Source: CAYFZR01 sp964347835 [NCBI: uncultured archaeon]
GTDB lineage: Archaea; CAYFZR01
Length of the DNA: 64,000 nucleotides
Assembly: GCA_964347835.1 (NCBI GenBank)
Contig: CAYFZR010000068.1
Coordinates: forward strand, 1-64,000
Direction of reading: 5' to 3'
In this document: positions 25,209 through 33,732 of the stretch, piece by piece
Position numbering within the stretch: the stretch's first letter is position 1
Layout: each line of letters begins with the position of its first letter
Program-made: the position numbers and the translations under genes
The notes under the pieces: model-generated
What the model saw: the letters and a program-made list of their open reading frames with translations, nothing else
Database searches by the model: none
What the model was told of the DNA's origin: nothing

Positions 25209-26219
25209 ATGAAGGTCACCTTAGCCCATGGTTCAGGAGGAGAACTCACCAATAGACTCATAGAAAAAATCATAATGAAAAATATTAAATTAAAGGAGAT
25301 AAAAGAAGGAGTAGGCATTCCCGCTTTAGATGATGGAGCAAGTATACCTTTCGATGACTTCGATATCGTTTTAACTACAGATTCTCATACGGTTAAGCCG
25401 ATATTCTTTCCAGGAGGAGACATAGGAAAACTCTCTTTTTGTGGCACGATTAACGATCTTGCAGTAATGGGGGCAAAACCTCTGGCAATGTTATCTTCCA
25501 TTGTTATTGAAGAAGGATTTGGCATCTCGGATCTAGAAAAGATACTTAAATCGATGGATAAGATGAGCAAAGAGATAAGCGTGCCCATAATCGGCGGAGA
25601 CACAAAGGTTATGGGCAAGGGAGAATTGGACGAAATAATCATAACCACAACAGGAATAGGTATTGCTAACAAAAAATCGCTTACTTTAGATTCAAATGTA
25701 AAAATTGGGGACAAGATAATTGTCTCTGGTACATTAGGAGATCACGGAATCGCTATTTTAACAAGCAGAGAAGGTTTTGAGGTAGAGGGAGAAATAAGAT
25801 CAGATTTAGCTGAAATTTGGACAATGGTAAAGGATGTCCTTAATAAAGTAAACGCAATGAAGGATCCTACCAGAGGCGGGCTTTCTGCCGCGCTAACAGA
25901 TTTTGCCTCGAAGTCAAAAGTTGGCTTAGAAATCTACGAGCAAAAGATTCCAATAAAAAAGGAAGTGGACGCGATATGTGAGATGCTGGGGTTAAATCCT
26001 TATGATCTTACGAACGAGGGTAAAGTGATAATTGCTGTAAGTCCCCAAAACGCTGATTACGTTTTGAAACATCTGAAATCTACGCCGCAAGGAAGAGAGG
26101 CTCAAATTATTGGCGAAGCCGTGGATACCAATGTAGGAAAGGTCGTGTTGAATACATTAGTCGGGGGGAAGAGATTTTTGGAAAGACCCGTTGGAGATCC
26201 TATTCCTAGGATCTGTTGA
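25209..26219 (+). CDS. hypE: hydrogenase maturation protein HypE
   Basis: HypE takes the carbamoyl group from HypF onto its C-terminal Cys and dehydrates it to thiocyanate. The protein is 336 residues and ends in PIPRIC, so the essential terminal Cys is present. Other conserved segments are LAHGSGGELT near the N-terminus, DDGASIPF and TTDSHTVKP for metal and nucleotide binding, NDLAVMGAKPL near 82 and MKDPTRGGLSAAL near 217. GGTGAAATA-type spacing places the ATG correctly. It is divergent from hypC and ends two bases before the convergent hypA. Confidence 0.97.
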   Translation: MKVTLAHGSGGELTNRLIEKIIMKNIKLKEIKEGVGIPALDDGASIPFDDFDIVLTTDSHTVKPIFFPGGDIGKLSFCGTINDLAVMGAKPLAMLSSIVIEEGFGISDLEKILKSMDKMSKEISVPIIGGDTKVMGKGELDEIIITTTGIGIANKKSLTLDSNVKIGDKIIVSGTLGDHGIAILTSREGFEVEGEIRSDLAEIWTMVKDVLNKVNAMKDPTRGGLSAALTDFASKSKVGLEIYEQKIPIKKEVDAICEMLGLNPYDLTNEGKVIIAVSPQNADYVLKHLKSTPQGREAQIIGEAVDTNVGKVVLNTLVGGKRFLERPVGDPIPRIC

Positions 26220-26221
26220 TC

Positions 26222-26596
26222 TTATTTGCTCCTTTCTTCAACTTCCATGTTAATTTTTTCGATTACACATTCGTCTCCTTTTTTTATTTTAGGTATCCCA
26301 TCGCATCTTGGACACTTTACGTAGAGCAACTGATGAAATTCTTCTTTGTATTCTAAAGGTCCACTGTAACCACAACTACATTCACCTTCTGCCCTCTGCT
26401 TTTTCACCTTAAAATCAGCACCCTTAATAATATCGTCTTGAATTATTGAGTTTAGTAAAAATATAAGTTGTTCAGGATCTATAAGGGTCAACTCTCCTAA
26501 AACTAATTCTACAGAGGTTACTTTTAATGCATTTTGCTTTTTTGCTTCTTTTTTAACTTCTTCTAAAATGGTTGTCGCGAATCCTACCTCATGCAT
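26222..26596 (-). CDS. hypA: hydrogenase nickel-incorporation protein HypA
   Basis: The protein is 124 residues. MHEVGFATTIL is the conserved N-terminus, with His2 for nickel. The zinc domain has a CSC pair (in GECSCGY) and a CPRC pair (in KCPRCDG); the first is spaced CxC where many bacterial homologues have CxxC, a variation I cannot judge without alignment. HypA passes nickel to the large subunit, normally with HypB, and no hypB gene is in this window. The gene is on the minus strand, convergent with hypE, and its promoter region is shared with the upstream side of hdrA. Confidence 0.93.
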   Translation of the reverse strand: MHEVGFATTILEEVKKEAKKQNALKVTSVELVLGELTLIDPEQLIFLLNSIIQDDIIKGADFKVKKQRAEGECSCGYSGPLEYKEEFHQLLYVKCPRCDGIPKIKKGDECVIEKINMEVEERSK

Positions 26597-26747
26597 GTAT
26601 CCACCATTTACAATGAGTATGGCTATAATTTTATAAACTTTTTATTTACAATTTATTATTTTTAAATATAACCGTGTTATAGCCTCTATTATCATTATTT
26701 TTCATTTTAAAGCATTTATTAGTGAGAAACTATTAAATAGTTGAGTC

Positions 26748-26759
26748 TTAATATATATT
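26748..26759 (+). promoter_or_regulatory. TATA box of the hdrACB-mvhDGA operon
   Basis: TTAATATATATT lies about 125 bases before the hdrA start. Transcription would begin near 26780, leaving a leader of about 100 bases with a GGAGG ribosome site at 26868-26872, eight bases before the ATG. The 283-base gap between hypA and hdrA holds nothing else I can support. Confidence 0.5.
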
Positions 26760-26880
26760 AATAAAATGGAAAATAAATTTGAATTTGATTTAAAAAAAAG
26801 CATAAATTACTACCAAACAATCAAGACCTACTCTGTTTTACCAGTTACATTTTCGATTTATTCTTTTGGAGGCTTCCTGA

Positions 26881-28632
26881 ATGTCCCCTAAGATTGGAGT
26901 TTATATTTGTAGGTGTGAAGGTGAGATCTCCAACATAGTCGACGTAAGCGCAGTTGCAGAGTTCGCCAAAGAATTGCCCGACGTCGTTGTAGTGAAAGAA
27001 CTCGAAAGTCTTTGTTCATTTGAAGACCAAGTCTCCATGAAGAGAGATATTCGAAATGCAATAGTAAATCGCGTGGTTTTGGCTGCATGTAGTCCAAGAA
27101 TGTACGAGGTGCCCATTAGACTAGCCATCGAAGAAGCTGGATTGAACGTATATCTTTATGAGAAGGCAAATATTAGAGAGCAGTGTGCTTGGCCCCATTC
27201 AGACGTTCCTGATGAAGCGACTGAGAAGGCAAAGGCATTGGTTGCGAGCGCTGTCGCTAAGGCTAGAAAATTGGTGGAGAGGGCGGATCGTAAGATCGAA
27301 ATCCTAGACAGGGCTTTGGTGATTGGAGGTGGGGTAGCAGGCTTAGAAGCAGCGCTGGATCTTGCAAACATGGGATTTTACACATACTTAGTTGAAAGGG
27401 AGCCAGAACTAGGAGGAAGAGCATATAAACTGAGTATGACCTTTCCGACAACTAGTTGTGGAATATGCTGTATGCACTACTGTAAGGAGTGTAGATTAAC
27501 TCCTGGATTAATGGATGTTTATCTCAATAAAAATGTAGACGTGATGACGGATACCGAAGTCTTGAGTGTAGACGGTTACGTTGGAAATTATCAAGTAACT
27601 ATTAAGAACAAGAAGAGCGCCGTAATTAGAAATTTTAAGGTAGGAACCATCATAGTTGCCACAGGTTCAAAGATATATGATGCACGTAGGATTCCAGAGT
27701 ATGGATACGAAGATTACGAGGATGTTCTAACTATTCTCGATTTAGAGCGCAAAATAGTTGAAGATAGACTTACAGGACGCGTTTTAAGTAGACCATCAGA
27801 TGGAAAAGTACCAAAGGTCGTTAGCTTTATCCAGTGTGTTGGATCTAGAGCAGAGAAAGGCGGGAACCCGTACTGTTCTTTGGTTTGCTGTAACTACGCT
27901 CTGGGTCAGGCAAGCACCATCAAAAAAATGTATCCTGATTGTGACGTATACATATTCTACATCGACATAAGAGGTCCCTACAGGGGTATAGAAGAGTTCT
28001 ATGAAGAAGTTCGAGAAATGGGCGTCAAATTTGTTAGAGGTCGTGTTGCGAGAGTTGAAAAGGTAGGAGATAAACTAATTTTGAGCGCAGAAGACAAAGA
28101 CCTTGGAGAACAAGTTCAAGTCGAATCAGATTTAGTGATTTTATCCGTTGGTCAAGAGCCCAGTGATGGTACCTCAGAACTAGCGAAAATGCTGAACATT
28201 CCTTTGGGTCCAGATGGATTCTTCTACGACTTAAATCTAGTACTTGAACCCGAAGAGAGAAGGGGAATATATCTGGCGGGCTGTGCACAAGGCCCGAGGG
28301 GTATAAGATGGTCTGTCGCGGATGGAAGGATAGCGGCTTCTCATGCAGCGGCGTTAATGTCCGAGGGAGTTCTAAGGACTGAGGCTATCGTTGCCTTAGT
28401 AGATGAGGACGCATGCGGAGGATGCGGGATTTGTGAGAGTGTGTGCCCTTACAATAATCCCAAGCTTAAAGAAGTGAACGGAAGAAAAGTATCCGAGATT
28501 ACTCCAGTTTCGTGTAACGGATGCGGTGTTTGTGCATCAGCGTGTCCTTCAGATGCTATCGATATGGAAAGTTATTTGGATAAACAAATACTGGCACAGA
28601 TAGAGGCCCTAGCTAAAATAGAGGTTAAATAA
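26881..28632 (+). CDS. hdrA: heterodisulfide reductase subunit A, electron-bifurcating flavoprotein
   Basis: The protein is 583 residues. The N-terminal domain has IGVYICRCEGEI and VVLAACSPRMYE. The FAD-binding thioredoxin-reductase-like core begins with VIGGGVAGLEAALDLA near residue 146. A Cys cluster (CGICCMHYCKEC) follows near 195. Two 4Fe-4S motifs close the protein (CGGCGICESVCP and CNGCGVCASACP). In MvhADG-HdrABC complexes HdrA splits electrons from hydrogenase between a disulfide and ferredoxin. It is shorter than the roughly 650 residues of methanogen HdrA, so part of the inserted ferredoxin domain may be missing. The stop overlaps the hdrC start by one base. Confidence 0.93.
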   Translation: MSPKIGVYICRCEGEISNIVDVSAVAEFAKELPDVVVVKELESLCSFEDQVSMKRDIRNAIVNRVVLAACSPRMYEVPIRLAIEEAGLNVYLYEKANIREQCAWPHSDVPDEATEKAKALVASAVAKARKLVERADRKIEILDRALVIGGGVAGLEAALDLANMGFYTYLVEREPELGGRAYKLSMTFPTTSCGICCMHYCKECRLTPGLMDVYLNKNVDVMTDTEVLSVDGYVGNYQVTIKNKKSAVIRNFKVGTIIVATGSKIYDARRIPEYGYEDYEDVLTILDLERKIVEDRLTGRVLSRPSDGKVPKVVSFIQCVGSRAEKGGNPYCSLVCCNYALGQASTIKKMYPDCDVYIFYIDIRGPYRGIEEFYEEVREMGVKFVRGRVARVEKVGDKLILSAEDKDLGEQVQVESDLVILSVGQEPSDGTSELAKMLNIPLGPDGFFYDLNLVLEPEERRGIYLAGCAQGPRGIRWSVADGRIAASHAAALMSEGVLRTEAIVALVDEDACGGCGICESVCPYNNPKLKEVNGRKVSEITPVSCNGCGVCASACPSDAIDMESYLDKQILAQIEALAKIEVK

Positions 28633-29165
28633 TGGCCGTTGTTAAATTCCCAGTTAGACTAACAGAAGGTGATCCGAATTTTGTGAACGAGATTGTCAAA
28701 ATAGGTGGGCCTCTCGTATACAAATGCCTCCAGTGCGGTAGGTGCGCAGGAGATTGTCCTCTCGGGATAGAACCTCTCCATCACATTAGAAGACTAATAA
28801 AACTGGCTATTTATGGATTAAGAGAAAGAGTCCTCTCAGACCCTGGAATCTGGCGTTGCACTACTTGTCACACGTGCTGGGAGAGATGTCCTTTAGAGGT
28901 GGATCCTACTGACTTTGTGATTGCTCTTAGGAGAATTCTCGCGAGAGAAGGCAAGATGCCTGATTCCACAAAGAGGATTGCGAGGAATATAGTGACTTTG
29001 GGTCACGCTGTAGATATAGATGAGAAACAGAAGAAAATTAGAGCCTCTTTAGGTCTTGATCCACTGCCACCAACCGCGTTAATCCACAAAGAAGCGACAG
29101 ACGATCTTAAAATTATCGTCAAGAAAACGAAGGTTCAAAAACTCATCGGATCTGGAGGTAAGTAA
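28632..29165 (+). CDS. hdrC: heterodisulfide reductase subunit C (2x[4Fe-4S])
   Basis: The protein is 177 residues, typical for HdrC. Two 4Fe-4S motifs are present: CLQCGRCAGDCP near residue 32 and CTTCHTCWERCP near 76. HdrC wires electrons from HdrA to HdrB. It starts on the last base of hdrA and is followed without a gap by hdrB, so translation is coupled throughout. Confidence 0.94.
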   Translation: MAVVKFPVRLTEGDPNFVNEIVKIGGPLVYKCLQCGRCAGDCPLGIEPLHHIRRLIKLAIYGLRERVLSDPGIWRCTTCHTCWERCPLEVDPTDFVIALRRILAREGKMPDSTKRIARNIVTLGHAVDIDEKQKKIRASLGLDPLPPTALIHKEATDDLKIIVKKTKVQKLIGSGGK

Positions 29166-30056
29166 ATGTCCTACGGACTTTTTTTAGGTTGTATCGCGCC
29201 TTTAAGATACCCAGACATCGAGAAGGCAACAAGGGTCGCTCTTAAAAATTTAGGCGTAGAAATTAAGGAGATGGAAGGTGCTACCTGCTGTCCAGCAGGT
29301 GCATCTTTCAATTGCATCGATGATATAACATCTCTCGCAATCTCTGCCAGAAATCTGTCAATTGCAGAGGAAATGAATTGCGATATAGTTACAATCTGTA
29401 GCGGATGCTTTTCGACTCTTAAAGAAGCAAATAAAGAACTCAAAAGAAATATTGAAAAAAGAAAGTTGGTCAATGAGGCACTTGAAGGAACTGGAAAGAT
29501 ATACAAGGGCAGTATAGATGTAAAACACCTTGTACAATTGTTATATGATGATATAGGCATCGAAAGGATAAAGAGTTCAATTAAGAGACCATTAAACGGG
29601 ATTAAGATCGCCCCGCACTATGGATGCCATTTATTAAGACCCAGCATATTTCTGGATGTAGATAACCCTGAAAAACCAAAGAAACTTGATGGTTTGGTGG
29701 AGGCGCTCGGCGCAGAAAGCGTGCCCTATCAATACAGACTCATGTGCTGTGGTGCAGGTGGAGGACTCCGTGCTTACGACCTTGATTTCGCAACAAGAAT
29801 AGTAGCGAGAAAATTAACTGCTATGAAAGAGGCGGGAGCAGATGCTATCGTAGATGTTTGCCCTTTTTGCCATCTTCAATTTGATGTATCTCAAGTTGAG
29901 CTTAATGAAAAGAAAGGATGCGACTTTAGATTTCCCGTCTTTCATTACACTCAACTACTTGCACTAGCCCAGGGAACTGATCCTAAGGAAATTATAAGCA
30001 TTTCAAAGATACCAAGAGACAAAATCTTGAATAAGATTAAGATAGAGGCGAAATGA
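29166..30056 (+). CDS. hdrB: heterodisulfide reductase subunit B (CCG domains)
   Basis: The protein is 296 residues. Two CCG (DUF3390-type) cysteine-rich domains are visible, each with a C, a CC pair and a CxxC: the first includes GATCCPAG and CSGCFS, the second HYGCHLL, MCCGAGGG and CPFCHL. These bind the unusual non-cubane 4Fe-4S clusters that reduce a heterodisulfide. The physiological disulfide here is not known, since methanogenesis genes are not in view. The ATG follows the hdrC stop directly. A related but separate CCG protein lies at 54977-56116. Confidence 0.94.
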   Translation: MSYGLFLGCIAPLRYPDIEKATRVALKNLGVEIKEMEGATCCPAGASFNCIDDITSLAISARNLSIAEEMNCDIVTICSGCFSTLKEANKELKRNIEKRKLVNEALEGTGKIYKGSIDVKHLVQLLYDDIGIERIKSSIKRPLNGIKIAPHYGCHLLRPSIFLDVDNPEKPKKLDGLVEALGAESVPYQYRLMCCGAGGGLRAYDLDFATRIVARKLTAMKEAGADAIVDVCPFCHLQFDVSQVELNEKKGCDFRFPVFHYTQLLALAQGTDPKEIISISKIPRDKILNKIKIEAK

Positions 30057-30057
30057 A

Positions 30058-30477
30058 ATGGATAACTTCAAGCCAAACGTCATTGGTTTTTTATGTAGAT
30101 GGTGTTCCTACGCAGGAGCAGATCTCGCAGGAATCGACAGGATGCATTATCCTCCTAACGTAAGGGTTATCAGGGTTATGTGTTCAGGCAGGATAGACCC
30201 CTTATTTGTTTTGGAGGCATTTAAACTGGGTATAGACGGCATCCTGATAATGGGATGTCATCCAGAGGAGTGCCACCACGTTTCAGGAAATCTGAAGGCC
30301 TTAAGACGAGTTACACTCCTAAAAAAATTGATGGAACAACTGGGATTAAATCCAAAAAGACTGAGACTCGACTGGATCTCAGCGAACGAAGGTGGTAAAT
30401 TTGCCGAAGTTTCTGCTGAAATGGTGGACGAAATAAAGAAAATAGGTCCAAATCCACTGAAGGAGGGAATTCGGTGA
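30058..30477 (+). CDS. mvhD: F420-non-reducing hydrogenase iron-sulfur subunit D
   Basis: The protein is 139 residues with one [2Fe-2S]-type Cys set spread through IGFLCRWCSYAGAD, IRVMCSGRIDP and MGCHPEECHH, as in MvhD/FrhD-like proteins. MvhD is the physical bridge between the hydrogenase MvhAG and HdrA. It lies one base after hdrB and overlaps mvhG by four bases. Confidence 0.93.
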   Translation: MDNFKPNVIGFLCRWCSYAGADLAGIDRMHYPPNVRVIRVMCSGRIDPLFVLEAFKLGIDGILIMGCHPEECHHVSGNLKALRRVTLLKKLMEQLGLNPKRLRLDWISANEGGKFAEVSAEMVDEIKKIGPNPLKEGIR

Positions 30478-31460
30478 AAATTTCTGATAAAAAACTCAAA
30501 TTGGCCATTGGTCTCGGTGCAACTTGCTCTGGATGTGATATAGCCCTTTTAGATATAAATGAAAAAATTCTAAACCTAGTTGCGGTAGCAGACATAGTCT
30601 TCTGGCCTACTGGAATTGATGCAAAACAAAAAGATCTAGAGAATATGAGAGACGGAAGCATTGATGTTGGAATTTATCATGGCACCGTGAGAAACTCTGA
30701 AAATGAGGAAATAGCGAAGTTACTGAGAGAGAAATCGAATATTCTTATTGCTTTTGGATCCTGTGCCTGTTATGGCGGCATTCCGGGACTCGCCAATATA
30801 TCCACCAAAGAAGGTATATTTGAAGTAGTTTACAAAAAAACAAAATCTACTGAAAACCCTGAATTTGTTACACCCCAGACAAGTCTGAGTTTCGATGGAA
30901 GAACCTTAACCCTGCCAGAATTATACGATACAGCGAGATCATTAGATCAAACAGTTGAAGTAGATTACTACCTTCCCGGATGTCCCCCTCCTGTTCAGTT
31001 GATAGAACTTGCTATTTCTGCGATAGTGGGCGGGGAATTGCCTTCAAAAGGATCTGTAATCGCCTCTGACAAATCCTTGTGCGATGAATGTCCGATGGAG
31101 AGAGAGGACAAAAAGATCTCTATGGTCTATAGACCTTATGAAATAGTTCCAGACCCAAAGAAATGCTTGCTCGAACAAGGTATCATTTGCTTAGGTCCGG
31201 CCACGAGAGGAGGTTGTGAGGCTAAATGCATTAAGGTAAATATGCCCTGTGAGGGGTGTTTGGGTCCGTTACCTAATTCCAAGGATCAAGGCTCCTCTAT
31301 GTTGAGTGCAATCGCTTCTATACTTGGAGTCGAAGAAGAGGAAAAGATTTCTGAAGAGAAACTAAAAGAGCTAACGGAAAAGATCCTGGATCCACTAGGT
31401 ACCTTCTACAGGTTTACACTTCCTGTTGCCCCCTTAAATAGAAAGGTTGAGGATGATTAA
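30474..31460 (+). CDS. mvhG: [NiFe]-hydrogenase small subunit (MvhG-type)
   Basis: The protein is 328 residues from GTG 30474, overlapping the mvhD stop. The proximal cluster ligands appear in GATCSGCDIALL near the N-terminus, GSCACYGGIPG near 100 and PGCPPP near 168. Further Cys-rich segments from about residue 200 (CDECPME, CLEQGIICLGPATRGGC, CEGCLGP) hold the medial and distal clusters. There is no Tat signal, consistent with a cytoplasmic, MvhG-type enzyme. It passes electrons from MvhA to MvhD. Confidence 0.94.
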   Translation: MKISDKKLKLAIGLGATCSGCDIALLDINEKILNLVAVADIVFWPTGIDAKQKDLENMRDGSIDVGIYHGTVRNSENEEIAKLLREKSNILIAFGSCACYGGIPGLANISTKEGIFEVVYKKTKSTENPEFVTPQTSLSFDGRTLTLPELYDTARSLDQTVEVDYYLPGCPPPVQLIELAISAIVGGELPSKGSVIASDKSLCDECPMEREDKKISMVYRPYEIVPDPKKCLLEQGIICLGPATRGGCEAKCIKVNMPCEGCLGPLPNSKDQGSSMLSAIASILGVEEEEKISEEKLKELTEKILDPLGTFYRFTLPVAPLNRKVEDD

Positions 31461-32952
31461 GATGCCAAAAATATTCGACGAAGCAGAGATGGTAACTACC
31501 AGAAATATAACTATTACACCAATTACTCGCTTGGAAGGGCATGGAAAAATCGATATATTTCTAAATGATCAGGGAAATGTTAGAGACGCATACTTTCAGG
31601 TCGTAGAACTCCGTGGTTTTGAGAAATTTTGCATCGGTAGACCTGTTGAAGAACTACCCAGACTGACTCCAAGGATCTGTGGCGTATGTCCTGGTCCGCA
31701 TCACATGGCTTCTACCAAAGCTGCTGATGCTGTATTCGGAGCCGAGGTGCCAGAACCAGCAAAGAAGTTAAGGGAACTTTACTATATGGCTCATGTTATA
31801 CACAGCCACATAGCACACTTTTATATCTTGGCTGCTCCGGATTTTATATTAGGTCCTGCGGAAGATCCGACTAAAAGAAATATAGTAGGAGTTATAGAAG
31901 CCGTAGGTAAAGAGACCGTGAACGATGTTATTACGCATAGGGCTTATGCACAAAAGATTCAGGAGATGATTGGTGGAAGGGCAACTCATTCTGTTTGTGG
32001 CTTGCCAGGAGGAATTTCTAAAGCAATAAACGAAGAAGAAATAAAAGAAATCGAAATAATGGCAAGATCTTGCGTTAACTTCTCGAGGAGATCGATGAAG
32101 ATATTTGAAGATTTGGTGCTCGCTAACGATACTTATGTAGACATAATAACAGGAGACATATACAAAAGTCAGACTTATTACATGGGACTCGTCGATGATG
32201 ACAACAGGCTCAACCTATACGATGGAAAGATAAGAGTCGTTGATCAAAAAGGAAAAGAATTCTCTAAGTTTGAGCCAAAAAATTATTTAAAACATATTGC
32301 TGAGCATGTAGAGCCCTGGAGCTATCTAAAATTTCCTTATTTAAAGGCTATCGGGTGGAAAGGTCTAATCGATGGTCAAGAAAGCGGTGTATACAGAGTT
32401 GGACCCCTTGCGAGGTTAAATGTAGCAGAAGAAATTGCGACTCCCCTTGCCCAAGAGGAATACAAAAAAATGCACAAGATTCTTGGTGGAAAACCTACTC
32501 ATGCGACTCTTGCTTATCACTGGGCTAGATTAATTGAGTTGTTATATGCAAGTGAGCGTATGCATGAACTCTCGATAGATCCTGATATAACAAGTACGAA
32601 TATTAGAGGAAAACTAGGCAAACCAAAGGAAGGAGTAGGTGTAATCGAGGCGCCCAGAGGAACGCTCTTCCATCATTATGTAACAGACAAAGATGGTCTA
32701 ATAAAAGAGATTAACTTAATAGTAGCAACTGGTAATAACAACGCAGCGATATGTATTTCAGTTAAAAAGGCTGCTGAAACTCTTATAAGAGACTGGAAGG
32801 TTAGTAACGGACTTTTGAATATGATAGAAATGGCTTTCAGAGCCTATGATCCGTGTTTCGCTTGTGCTACCCATGCTCTAGGACGCATGTCTTTAGAAAT
32901 TCGAATATATGATAACGAAAAGAGATTATTCAAAAAACTCACTAATTTTTGA
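31447..32952 (+). CDS. mvhA: [NiFe]-hydrogenase large subunit (MvhA-type)
   Basis: The protein is up to 501 residues. Starts are possible at TTG 31447, ATG 31453 and ATG 31462; the last has the best site (GAGGATGA). The two nickel motifs are intact: RICGVCPGPHH near residue 76 and DPCFACATH near 474, both with Cys, so it is not a selenoprotein. About twenty residues follow the final His, which is the peptide removed by the maturation protease encoded at 23391-23858. It oxidises H2 in the cytoplasm and feeds HdrA through MvhG and MvhD. It is the last gene of the operon. Confidence 0.95.
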   Translation: MRMIKMPKIFDEAEMVTTRNITITPITRLEGHGKIDIFLNDQGNVRDAYFQVVELRGFEKFCIGRPVEELPRLTPRICGVCPGPHHMASTKAADAVFGAEVPEPAKKLRELYYMAHVIHSHIAHFYILAAPDFILGPAEDPTKRNIVGVIEAVGKETVNDVITHRAYAQKIQEMIGGRATHSVCGLPGGISKAINEEEIKEIEIMARSCVNFSRRSMKIFEDLVLANDTYVDIITGDIYKSQTYYMGLVDDDNRLNLYDGKIRVVDQKGKEFSKFEPKNYLKHIAEHVEPWSYLKFPYLKAIGWKGLIDGQESGVYRVGPLARLNVAEEIATPLAQEEYKKMHKILGGKPTHATLAYHWARLIELLYASERMHELSIDPDITSTNIRGKLGKPKEGVGVIEAPRGTLFHHYVTDKDGLIKEINLIVATGNNNAAICISVKKAAETLIRDWKVSNGLLNMIEMAFRAYDPCFACATHALGRMSLEIRIYDNEKRLFKKLTNF

Positions 32953-33006
32953 ATTTTTACTCAAATTCCACAAAATTCTAATAAAAGATTAAATATTGTT
33001 AACGAG

Positions 33007-33717
33007 ATGAAACAATCAAACTCAATAAACACTGTAGAAGACTGGACTGAGAAGGGATACGCCTTTGAAAAAGAAGGTATGTTTGAAAAAGCAGTGGAAT
33101 GCTATGACAAAGCCTTAGAGATTGATTCTAATTATGCTAAGGCATGGAATAACAAGGGAACCTCTCTTTTTGGTTTAAGAAATTTTGAAGAAGCAATTAA
33201 ATGTATTGACAAGGCTTTAGAAATAGATCCAAATTATGCTGAGGCTTGGAATAACAAAGGAACCTGTCTCTTTGCATTAAGGATGTTTAATGAAGCCTTA
33301 AAATGCTTTGATAAAGCATCGGAAATTGATCCAGAAGCGCCAAATGTTTGGTTAAATAAAGGTAACGTCCTGCAAAACATGGGTATGTACGAACAGGCTA
33401 TAGAGGCCTATACCACGGCGTTGAAACTTAATCCGAATTTAAAATGGGCGTGGAGCAGTAAAGGATTCACTCTTCACGGTATAGGCAATTTAAATGAAGC
33501 GATACTCTGCTATGATAAAGCCTTGGAAATAGATCCCAATCTAGCAGGTGTCTTGAATAATAAAGGGCTTGCCTTAAAGGATTTAGGCAGGTTAGACGAG
33601 GCTCTAGAATGCTTTAAGAATGTTTTGGATATTGAGCCCTCCCTTGTTGTTGCCAAAGTAAATAGAGAAGCAGTTTTAGAGATGATTGACAAACGTGAAA
33701 AATACAGACAAAAATGA
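33007..33717 (+). CDS. TPR-repeat protein
   Basis: The protein is 236 residues, made almost wholly of six consecutive 34-residue TPR units. Each shows the pattern W/L-NKG at the start and A-x-x-x-x-x-KALEIDP at the end. The repeats are very similar to one another, suggesting recent internal duplication. A 30-residue charged tail follows (NREAVLEMIDK). There is no signal peptide or catalytic domain, so it is a scaffold for protein contacts. The partner is not indicated. It lies 54 bases after mvhA but is probably separate, as the intervening sequence contains AAATATTG that could serve as a TATA element. Confidence 0.9.
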   Translation: MKQSNSINTVEDWTEKGYAFEKEGMFEKAVECYDKALEIDSNYAKAWNNKGTSLFGLRNFEEAIKCIDKALEIDPNYAEAWNNKGTCLFALRMFNEALKCFDKASEIDPEAPNVWLNKGNVLQNMGMYEQAIEAYTTALKLNPNLKWAWSSKGFTLHGIGNLNEAILCYDKALEIDPNLAGVLNNKGLALKDLGRLDEALECFKNVLDIEPSLVVAKVNREAVLEMIDKREKYRQK

Positions 33718-33732
33718 CTGAAATCGGAAAAA

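Noticed and set aside
26766-26891. 41-codon frame upstream of and overlapping the hdrA start
   Set aside because: Its ATG lies upstream of the transcript start predicted from the TATA box at 26748-26759, and the sequence is low in complexity. A leader peptide is not supported.
31447-32952. Selenocysteine in the hydrogenase large subunit
   Set aside because: Both nickel motifs contain Cys and no in-frame TGA is present.
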